Source of the DNA: Henricia sp. BOLD:AAB3569
Taxonomy: Eukaryota > Echinodermata > Asteroidea > Spinulosida > Echinasteridae
Assembly (NCBI GenBank): GCA_037783545.1
Contig: JBBELK010000165.1
Location: 62,001-126,000 of the forward strand
Direction of reading: 5' to 3'
Length of the DNA: 64,000 nucleotides
The position numbers were made by a program, and so were the translations under genes. Below are positions 12,901 to 24,900 of the stretch, piece after piece; position 1 is the first letter of the stretch; each line of letters begins with the position of its first letter. Below the pieces are notes generated by a model. That model did no database searches. It was not told the DNA's origin and saw only the letters and a list, made by a program, of their open reading frames with translations.

Positions 12901-15900
12901 TTACATCTTGTTTTTGTAAATTCAGGACACATTCTTTGAATACTTTACATCTCAAAGAGTGAGTACATCTAGTACAATTCTTACAAAATGGTTTAAAAGC
13001 CATTTTGATGATTTTTGTACGAAAAATAACACATATGAGGTGTAACGGGGGACACTAAATGTCACACTTTTGGACCCCTAATTTATAGAAAGAGCAAAGT
13101 ACCCAAATCCATCGCAACTCGCCGAACCTTTTGTATGTTTGCAACGGGTTCGTTGAGTTGCAATGGTCTTGGTGAAATCGACCCCCAGAAAAAAACACCC
13201 CCTCAGGTACCTTCCAATGCAAGTCTTGCCACGGTAATAGTACGTTCAAACGCAAACAATTTTGGTGGCAAGTTCCTGAGAGTTACCAACTTGTAGCACT
13301 TTGTTGCCCACAAAACATTTGAACGTGTTCTAAATTCTCACAAACTTGGAGCAGGTTGCAACAACTCATAACCTTAGCTGTCCGCCAGGGGGGAAGGGGA
13401 CCTAGCTGGCCCCCATGTGTGTAATGTCGTTGGAGTGAAAATCCCCACGATCCTAGTCAGGAGTTAAACCTGCAATTTAGTTTGATGTCAACAGGTTGAC
13501 AGTCGACTTTCTTTCAGTGAGTGGGATATTTTCACCAATATGTCATTTAAAAGCTAATACCTTCAGCAAACTGAGAAATTATCCATTTTTTGTAACTTCT
13601 TTTTTTATTAGTCGGGTGTGCACCAGGGCTTTATTTTGGCACTGTCTCAAAGACTTGCGGGGAGTGTCCTATTGGTCATTATCAGGATGAGGAAGCCCAC
13701 CTTGAATGCAAGGCTTGTCCCGCTGGCACTTCCACTCTCCAGTTGGGTTCTCAAAGCATTGCAGACTGTCGTGGTAAGTAATTTGTGAAGTTTTCATTTA
13801 TTCACAAATCAAACTGTTTTTGCAGAAAAAGTGAATATCTAATAATACTGTCTGCTGAGGCTGATCGTTGAAAAGGTTTGGATATGCATTATTCATCAAA
13901 ATGTTGATGTCTTATTGGGAACGTACATCACATACATGTGCGTGCGTGCAAATGTACAACCCAATTCACTCAAAAGTGTTCTGGAATCCTTGTACACCAC
14001 AGTCATTAAAATTGTATCACCGCTAATAAAAAAGCTTGGCCTAAACAGATAAAAATGTAAACCTAAATTGTTTTTAAAATGTTACATCGTGTCAGCCAAA
14101 TTTGTACCAAGTACCTACGCAACTGTGCATGTCTCCCATGTGTCCTGATGCCTTGGTGTAAGGAACAGTTGATGTCACCATCCGATGCACCAATACACTC
14201 TTAGGCACCAGGAAGCACCAGAGATCCCTGGTGCTGCGCTCGAATATATCGCATGTCACGTCCCCATGTTGTATTGGGTTCTGTTCCTTACGACTGTCCC
14301 ATTTCTACCAAAATTCCCGGCGACGATCTTATTTACTCCGCAGCTTTTCAAATTAATAACAGGGATGCATGCTGACGAATGTGAATAGAACGGATTCCCC
14401 AGTATGCTTTAAATAGCAGCCAATCGCCGACGCGGACAACGGCCAGCATTACCGAGTACATGTAGCACACTGCATGCACGGTACTTACAATCTGCGCGCC
14501 TTACATTTGAATCCCCGTAATGCACTGCCAAGTTTCCTGATTGGTCTAGAGGAGGCGACAATATTTCTGTCGCTTGTTCCCCAGTGAATTGGGGCCGGTT
14601 TCCTCAGGGTATTGTAACGTACGTCGCTTCGCAGAGTGGAAATTCCCTGAGATGCTACCTTGTTCTACACGCGTCCTACGCGCGTGAATTAAAAACCTGC
14701 AAAACATAAAGCGCTCGCGCGCTTGTTGACTGCACGGCATAGAAATGTATGGTGCGCGTCCCATAAGCTGCGCGCAACATTTAACGCGTGCGCTACATCA
14801 CGCACAACGAACACGGAAACTTTTTAAACTTGTGTAGACGACGACCGTTTTATTAAAAACATAATTCAGAACATCAAACAGTCTTAGAGCAAATATGTAA
14901 ATGTCCCCTAATCGATAATCGAACGTATCACGCTTACGATAGGTTTAATTAAATCCATTGCAGCACCCATCGTAGCCACGATCCATCGCAGCCCTAGAAT
15001 CCATCGCAAGTTTTATTAAGGACATTAACTTACGAAGAGTTTGGTGAAATAGGCCCCAGGGCTGGTTGCACTTTCAGACACTTTTGAAAGAGACGATCCT
15101 TAAAAAAGTGCAATATATCCCAAAAAAATTCACTGATTGCACGCACTTTCTTTCCATACATTTTTTTGATATCTCATTTAAAAGCTAATAAAATTGACCC
15201 CCAAAAAATTCAATTCATTTTCAAGGTTGACGTCGGTCCCTAAGCAGACAATTTGTTTCCCTCATAATAATAGGATTCCTTTGTTCGTTTTTAGGTCTTT
15301 GCGCAATTGGTCAGTTCTCTAACACCGGACTTGAGCCATGCTCCAATTGCGAGACAGAAACATACCAAATGTTTGAAGGGGCACTGTCTTGCGACCCATG
15401 TCCCTATGGTCAGTCAACGGCTGGCATTGGTGCTTCGGATGTCACAGCATGCATAGGTGGGTTTCTTTTTAATAAACACAATCAAACGGTCTGTGTTTTC
15501 ACAGCATATTTGCACTTGGCCCCGAGCTCAAGGTTGAACACTGAGCTCGGGATGAGCTCCAAATCACAAACCGAGTGGAAACGCTCTGTTTGGCACACAT
15601 GGGCTGAAAAAACACATCTTCGCTACCCTGGAAGTACTTTTTTTAACTTCTTGATGTAGAGAGATAATTTTGTAACAAAATACCTTGCTCAGGGGCTCAT
15701 GCTCCATGGCCGAGGCCTGGATTGGAACCCACAAGCTGTAGAATTAAACAGTGTGTCACACCTGACTTCTCGACCAGAATGCCAGTTCCTCAGCCATAGT
15801 CATCCTGCAAGACTTCATCATACTGCATGTATTAAGTATCTGCACCCCCCTCCCCCCTCCCCCCCTCCCCCCTCCCCCCTCCCCCCTCCCCCCTCCCCCC

Positions 15901-18900
15901 TCCCCCTCCCCCCTCCCCCCTCCCCCCACCCCACCCCCCTCCCCCCACCCCACCCCCCTCCCCCCCACTCTTTATAGAGCAGAAACATCAATATCCCCTC
16001 AATATGATTTCAGATATGTGTTCTGCGGGATCATTCTCTGCGGCTGGTGTACAGCCCTGTAGCCTTTGCCCCCTGCACAGCTACCAACCAGAGGAAGGTC
16101 AAAGTTCATGCTATCCATGCCCTGCTGGACAAATAACGCAAAGCATCGGTTCTACAGATTCAAGCATGTGTCAGAGTGAGTACAAAGCGAGCTACATTTA
16201 CAGAAAAAATGGGGTTGTCAACATTTTCACTGTTCTATACAGAGTACAAGAAGGAGGGGGTGGAGGAAGGGGGTGGACGACGACGGCCGCGTATGAGCTT
16301 ACATACACTGTAAAATGTTGACATTTCATGGTAGTGACAAAAAAAGTTGATAAGTAGTATTTTGGGGGGAGGATGGAGGGTCTTGAAAAATACTACGCTC
16401 TGTAGAACTGTGAAAATGTTGACAACTTTGGACAGTCCCTTAGTTATTTTAGCTATACATTGTACAGGGTCCTTTTTTACAATTCTGGCCTTCCCTTGTC
16501 TCATCTAGTGGCAAAGACCACACATAAATACCTGTTGATGCTTCTAAGGTCAAATTTTATTGTCATTGTACTCCAGTTCACAGACGACAAAAACTCGGGT
16601 GCATGCTGCTGAAAGACATCAAGCTGCATGCTTGACTTTCTATGAATGCACAGATAGTTAGTATTTAAATTTGTAATGTGTACGCTCCCCGAGTTGGATT
16701 TGCCAGAACTGGTCACACATGCCTGTCTAGCATTTGGCAAACGTGATTGAAAACCACAATGAGCCATCAGAGCGTCACGCTCAATGCTTGATACTTGAAG
16801 TGCATATGTACATACACTACCCATAACGAACCTTGAAGTTCCCTCTCAGGACATCAGCAACGGCGTGGTTAAAGCTCGGACATCAGGAGAAACCAGTACC
16901 GACCGTGCCCATCAACTCACGAATGCCATAGCATAGACTCGCCCAAGAACGCGCGACATACCCTTATATATGGCAATGTTTACATACATTCTTTGTAAGT
17001 TATGTAAATTAAATACGTCTCACGTACTGATTGGCTAAACGTCAGTCAGACCACCAGAAGAGGGCGCTACAACATGCACATAATTCATATTCATTAGTCA
17101 ACGTAACAATATAATAATGACCTCTATATTAGTGAATAGATTTGAAATACCTCCCCAAAATATGGGAAGAAAACAGAAAATTTGCAATCCCCAATTTGGA
17201 TGTGGAAGAAAAGAGGTTGGTGTCATCACTGCATTGCTTTTTGAAACGGATAAATTAGTTTACAAAACATCGGTGTTTTTATTTTTTGACGATATTTTGA
17301 AAATACACAGATTGAGAGCGTAAGCTTTCAGAATGAGAAAAATATGATATCAAAAATAATATAAAAAAATCTCAACACCCGTGGGGAAAAATGGGGGGCT
17401 AAAAATGTGATCTGTACAAACTTCTTTAAACTCACTGTTTTTTTATTATTATGTAATGTTTTATTTTATTTTATTGTAAGTGCAGCGTTCGAATTGGCCA
17501 AATGACAGTTAAAATTATCTTGGGCCAGTTGGAAAGCCTCCCCAAATGGTCCGGCTGTCCAGTTGAAATAAAACTTGTACTAGGGAAAATTTCATGACTA
17601 CCACATTTTCCTAATTTATTCACTCAAATGTGGTTATTGCAAACATTAAAGGGTCGACTGTGTGTAAAATGAACAACCGGAAATTTGAACCGGGCCACTT
17701 GAAATGCCGACGGGCCAGTGAAGACTTAAGCCAACTTGGCCAGTTGGGAAAAAAGTTAAGGGCAAACGCTGAAGTGTAATGGATTGTTAATTGCGTCAAC
17801 AAAGGAAAAACGTCAAGTTAGGCTACGTTTGGGGACATCATCATCGACAATGCTTTTTAAAGTAGGATCAATGCAACTTATAAAACTCTTCCTTCATCCA
17901 CACGTATAGCCCAAACTTTCTGTTCAGCGACATCGTGTTTAAATGACGGGACATGTGTGGAACAACTGGAGTCCTACCATTGCATCTGTCCACTGGGTCT
18001 GACGGGGTCACGCTGTGAGACTGATGTGGTGGATTGCCGACCGGAATCCTGTTTAAATGGAGCTGCATGTGTGGAAAAGCGTAATGGCTTCAGCTGTGTG
18101 TGTACTACTGGATATGAAGGTAGTGATGACTTGGATCAGACTGCTCATGGATGTATGCATTTTAGCAGTTTATAAACATTGTTGTAGTGGCTGTGATATT
18201 TATATTTATATACCTCATACATTGATTCTCGTTCACTGATTGGTTAAACGCAGATCACGCGACATAGATTAGTTCAACCATTTCAGTGGGCAACTGAAAA
18301 AAGTACTATTGTTTGACCTATTGCGCAATATGTCAAAGGATAGTACTTTCTAAAAGTACTATTTCATAGCACGTACGCAATCGCGCGAACGTGTGCCAGC
18401 GCGCAGGAGACGCGTTCGCGTAAAGCAACTAGCATTGGTATTCGCGTTCACGCGAACAATGTGTACTTTGGCTTAGCTCTCTGAAAACTGAATTTTGTCC
18501 TGAAAATACCAATCATTTGACACAAAAAATCAATGTATGAGGTATATAAAACAAATATTGACTGCTTTTATTCGGGTGATGGTGCAAACTACTGCCCCTC
18601 GGTGATCTTAAAACGGCAGTCCTGCTATTTTCATAAATAGGACTGCCGTTTCAAGATCACCTCGGGACGGTAGTTTGCACCATCACCCTCATGAGCAGTC
18701 AATATTTGTATAATAACATACAAATATTAACTGCTCAAGAGGAGAATAGTGCTCCTATGTGATCTTAAGACGGTAGCCCGGGGAGTGGGATGGGTGCGGA
18801 GGTCACTCGTATGCTGGTATGAACCCATGTGCGTTCTAAATTTTGCAGGTTATGAGGTATTTTTTTGCCTTCAAAAGCGGGTCTGCACGGACCTGCAAAA

Positions 18901-21900
18901 GAGCAAATAGGCCTCCCTTCAGAATGCACGCTCCCACAATTGATTGCTTTCCGGTGACGTCATGCCTTCCATCCACCATTTTGGTGGGCATTTTTTATGA
19001 CCCACGCGGCTCGAGTAATAACCGGCAAAAAGAGCAAGAAAAGTGCATTGGTTGCACTTACCTCTGTTGCTTGAACTAGCTTTATGTTGTTGCGCCATGG
19101 CTGTTGTATCGATAAAGATATAAACGTATTTCTTCAGGCTAAACATCGCGATCAACTAAAAGCACTTTCGTTTTTACAAGCCGAGTGCATGCTCAATAAT
19201 TTAAACGTATCACAACACCCGCGTGCGGCATCTTTGAATGAAAATACGCTGGTGAGTATTTTGTACGCGTGTTCATGTGCGTCTATTGGCGCGCGTGTGT
19301 ACTGCGTGACTGTTGACCACCACACATTCCCGGATGTTCTACGTCATCGAAAGCAATCAATAGGTCCTCTCCCGTTTTCCTTTCTAAAAGAGCCATATAT
19401 CGATCTGTAAATATTGCGGTGAATGAAACTCAGGGGCACCACTTTTGGAATCAGAAATGCTGTGACGAAATTCTTTGATTTGTTAAAACCATACTAAGAA
19501 CCATGGATTCTCTTTAAACTGCGCAGCAGTAAAAATGAGGGGGATGGTCTTTCCGTTTATTTTAACTTTGGTCGTACAAATATTATGTGAACTTAAAATA
19601 AGAAAGATTTCAGTGCCCGATTCTTTTTTTGACTTTCTAGGAGACGATTGCTCTATCAGTATTGACTACTGTGTGAATGATCCATGCGAGAATGGTGGGA
19701 CGTGTAGGAGTCAAGCTGGTGGATTTATCTGCGAATGTGATACTGGGTATGCAGGTTTGACTTGCACAGATGACGTCAATGAATGCAGTCACAATCCCTG
19801 CCAGAACGGACTTTGCATTGACCTAGTAGGTGATTACCAGTGTGCGTGCTTCGCAGGTTTCACTGGGGACAACTGTGAGACAAACATTAATGAGTGCCAG
19901 TCCAACCCGTGTCGGCACAATGGTACATGCCGCGACGGTGTCAACTCGTATCATTGCATCTGCATCAGCGGTTTCTCCGGAGACAATTGCGAGGTGGATG
20001 ATGATTTGTGTGCAAGCAACCCGTGTGCGCACGGTGCAACATGCCAGGATTTGGATGACCACTATCAGTGCGCATGCTTTCACGGATGGGGCGGGGTGCA
20101 CTGTGAGATCGCGATGGCACCGTGCGACTACCAACCGTGCAAGAATGATGGCATCTGCACGGAGAGCACGTCAGAGAAAAGTGGCTACGTGTGTGCGTGC
20201 TCCCTGGGATTTGACGGACCAGACTGCGAAGTTAACATCGATGAGTGTGCCAAAGAGCCCTGCTCTAATGGAGGAACCTGTGTAGATGGTGTCAACAATT
20301 TTGTGTGCACTTGTGCAGATGGTTTTGCAGGTAATCTATTCCAAACATGTCTCTTAAAGGCCCTGTAGATGATCTGTTTTTGAGCGATTCTGCGAATAAA
20401 ACCATTATAAATCAAAAGAAAGACATCAACAAACTCATCCGAAGGAATTTCAGCTTTGTCAAATGTACCACGTTTAAAAAAACAATGAAAATCCATATGC
20501 ATTTTCCTGGTCTTGGCAGGGTGTTTCTAATATTCGTTCTCAGTTGATCGGGTACTATGTGGCTTGCGTCATGCACTCTGTGGCGCACATACTGCATGTG
20601 CGCGCGGTCCATAAAAATGCATCGCGTTAGAACACGCATGCGAAGTACACAGCGCCCATGCATTTCGGACCGCGTAGATGCGAACCAAACATAAGTAAAT
20701 CGTTTGCAAACGATCTAAATAATTTCATCTTTACGGATTATTTTCTGGTAAAATTATATAATTTTGAGCGAAAACCTTTCATTGGATAGTTGCTATTAAT
20801 TCAATCTATACTTTAAGAACTTTTCCCATGGAAACTCGACGATTACTTTTTGGGGTCATTGGCAAATGATACACTGGGCCTTTAATAGGGGCTTGTTCAA
20901 ATTTTTCCAGAATATGGATTTCATTCTAACCTGCGTTTCTGCGTTTTTCTTGAGCAAATTGATATCCACCGCCGGCTTGCTAGGCCTGTCACGGCTTTAC
21001 CGCTGTCGTTAGCATTACCCAGGGAGCACCACGAGGAGGTGACAGTTCAATTGGACTTTACCCCCTCATTCTAACCAAACAGTCATATAAAATACCTCCC
21101 CAAAATACTATATGAAGAAAAAAGGGAAATTTGCAATCTCCAATTTGGATGTGGAAGCAAAACAGTTGGTGTAATCACTGCACTACATTAAACTAGTTTA
21201 TAAAACATTGGTGTTTCTTTTTTGACGATATCCTCGGATCGAGAGTGCAAAATTTCAGATTGTTAATGAGAAAAATATGACAAGTGAAAAGTGCAAAATT
21301 AAAAACACCGCAGGGTGTGTTGCTCCGGTGTACGCTCGTCAAGAAAAAACATGATGCCAACTCCTCAAAACGGAAATTCCTATTCGGTCGTCCGGGCTGT
21401 CCAGTGAATTCAAGAGCAGAAAATTGGAGATATCCTGAGTAGGAGAAGAGCGAATCGTTTGTGACAAAGTCGTGAGGCTCGCGTGTAGTTGCAACGGCTG
21501 GTAAAGCGTATAACCTGTCTTTTGACCGTTATTTTTAATTTTGCACTTCTTTAGTAAATTACGGGATTTTTTGATGATCTTTTTTCACAACGACCATCAA
21601 AAAAGTGTTGTTAATGCTGCTACATCACTAAATCATGTAAACAGTAGGCCGGTGTGTACCTTTAAGCAGAATCTGTGGGAGAGGTGTTATAAAACAAATA
21701 TTGACTGCTTTATCTCGTGGTATAGTAAAACTAGCCTCCCTCGGTGACCCACGGAGCATTCTATTTTCCCCCGGCTTCACCTCGGGAAAATATAGAATGC
21801 TCCGTGGGTCACCCCGGGAGGCTAGTTTTACTATACCACTCGAAGCAGTCAATATTTCTATAATAGAAAACTACAGGACGGGCTCACTATTCCAGCAATG

Positions 21901-24900
21901 TGTGGATACCATTGACGATTTGGGCGCTGCCATTTTGGCTTAACACTACGGATCAATCCCGGGCAAAACCCGGTTCGTCTCATAGCATTAAGCCACGGCA
22001 CCTAACCAGAGTTTTACACTGTTGTTTTCTATATTAACTCCAGCGTTCGAATTAGCACTGGTCCGTTGGCCAAATGACAGTTAAAATCATCTCGGGCCAG
22101 TTGGAAAGCCTCCCCAAATGTCCGGCTGTCCAGTTGAAATAAAACTTGTACTAGGGAAAATTTCATGAATTTAACCAAATTTTTCTATTTTTTTCACTCA
22201 AATGTGGTTATTGCAAACATTAAAGGTCGACTGTGTGTAAAAAGAACAACTGGAAATTTGAACCGGGCCACTTGAAATGCTGACGGGCCAGTGAAGACTT
22301 AAGCCAACTGGCCCTGTTGGCCAGTTGGGAAAAAAGTTAAGGGCAAACGCTAGGCCGAGTTTGGGCAGTCTGTTCTTGACATGCGGACAGCGCCCTAACA
22401 ATGGAAACACGACCCGAGAACACTGCACTCTGAACAGGATCACACACCACTTATCAAGAACAAGTTACCCATGAACAGACCGTCCGAACTTGACCTATGG
22501 TTTCAAATGATTCGTTTTAAATTAGTTCAAATTGGAGTATGAAAGTTTTTCTCTAATTAGGACCGCTCTGTGAGGGTCGCACTGATCTCTGCAACCCTAA
22601 CCCATGCCAACACGATGCACCATGCGAAGATGAGGGGGACGACTATTACTGTGCATGCCCAGCTGGGGTCTCAGGCAGACACTGCGAGACACAGGTTGAT
22701 GTGTGTCGTGAAGGAGAGACTTGCAAGAATGGTGGTGTGTGTGTGGCGCCCTCAAAGGACCAGTTTTGCATCTGCACAGACGGATTTATTGGTAAGGGTT
22801 GTCAACATTTTCATAGTTCTACAGAGAGTAGTATTTTTCAAGACGCTCCATCCCTCCCCCCGAAATACTACTTATCAACATTTGTTGCATCCTGAGATCT
22901 CAGAGAATTTCCACTCTGCAAAGCGACGTAACAATACCCTGAGGAAATCCACGCAAATCTGTGGAGTGAGCCGGCTGTTGTCTTGAGCCAACTCACGCCC
23001 GAGTCATTTTTGATGTAATTTAATCAATTCGGTCATGTTATGCCGAAAAGAAACGATTTCTATACTTTCCAGAAATTGTATTGGGTTCTGTTCCTTATGA
23101 CTGTCCCATTCCTACCAAACTTTCAAACGACGATCTTAATTTACTCCGCAGTTTTTCAAATTAATAACAGGGATGCATGCTGACGAATGTAATGGAACGG
23201 ATTCCCCAGTATGCTTTAAATAGCAGCCTATCGCCGACGCGGACAACGGCCAGCATTACCGAGTACATGTATCACATGCATGCACGGTGTTTACAATCTG
23301 CGCGCGTTACATTTGAATGCCTGCATTCGTGCTGCAATGCACTGCCAAGCGTCCTGATTGGTCCAGCAGAGGCGACAAGATTTCTGGCGCTTGTTCCACC
23401 GCAAAATGGGGCCTGTTTCAACAGGGCCACTGTACGCAGGAGTTAGGGAGTGCGTTAAAGGGGCACTGTTGCAAGAGGATGCATTTGTTGTCACTACCAT
23501 GAAATGTCAACATTTTACAGTGCATGTAAAGCCCTACGCAGCCCTCAACCCCCAACACCCCCCCCTCCCCCTCCTCCCACGCTTTGTAGAACCATTAAAA
23601 TGTTGACAACTTTGGAAGGCCCACAAGACCAAACGGGAGTCAATGGTTTTATATTGAGAGGCATCAGTTATTACAATTGGACTTAATTTTCCAAACGTTT
23701 TGGAGAAAAGATGTTAAAATGTTTTCAGTTTATAAACTTTACAGCTGTGTTCATTTTCTCTTTCACATCAACAGCGTTTTACTGAAACTGTTAATATAAC
23801 AACTGACTACAGTGTTCTCCACTGCCGATTTTGTCCGGGCGTGCCGCCGAGACAAAATCATCACAGGTACCGTTAGCGCCCGGACACAAATTTTCAGCCC
23901 AGACAAAAACTCGGCCGCCCGGACAAAACAAAAAATTCTTTCTCTATTAAAAACACTATAAAAGTACAGCCAAGTCATTCCAAAATTAGGTGTAAATTTA
24001 CCAAATGTGATTCGCTAGCCACTGGTGTCATCATCGTTCACTTACCACACATTTTTTACTCAATTGCCCGTGTTTCGGTGAAAAGATTTTAAAAATTAAT
24101 TTACACAAGCGAACGAATTTAGAAAGCTTACGTGTCTCTGTAACGAAAAATATCAAAAACTTAAATTTCCGACGTCGGGAATTAGAGATACAAGCCTTTT
24201 TCTTGAAACGTGCTTCACATGTTGTACATGTGCGCGTACGCTCATATGTACATAGTATGTGTACAATGTACACATGTACGCGCACATGTACATTTACGTC
24301 ATAACCCTGTCGATTAAATGACCTGCCAGCCTTTTAATCATTTCTTGTTTTTAATCGACTGGCATTAATCCTTGACGGATTTTTACGTTCTTGGTACCAA
24401 ATGAAAGCTGATAACTTTTTCTATTCTAGAAAAATAACTATTTAACTTTTTAAAATAAATTGTACGCCCAAATCGGCCCAAACACGGGCAGTGCAACTTT
24501 AAACATAGCTTGTACACCTTGCAATGGTTCGGGTAGTCCTGTTTACCATTTTGGGTGATGATGGTAGTGGTGTATGTATGTAAACTTCTGACTTCAACTG
24601 TATAGTTGTGCAAACCTTAAGTTTCATTTGGAGGGGCACAAGAGGGGTATGTCACCTTTTGGTGGGTGGGGAGTGGGGGGTGGGGGAGGGGACAAGAGCC
24701 TTGTTCCCAGTCCCAGCACCCATGCCGTGAGAAATGAGCCACTTGACACATAATGCAACATCACATTTTGACCTTGTTTTTTGTTATGTTTTTGACACTC
24801 CAGTGGCACGGAATGCGAGCTGAATATCGATGAGTGCATGAATCAGCCATGTCGGAATGGGGCCGAGTGCAACTTTAAGGACCACTTTTTCCTTAACTTG

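Noticed and set aside
15699..15977. Proline-rich frame (+) and glycine-rich frame (-)
   Set aside because: Translation of the C/T tract; non-coding.
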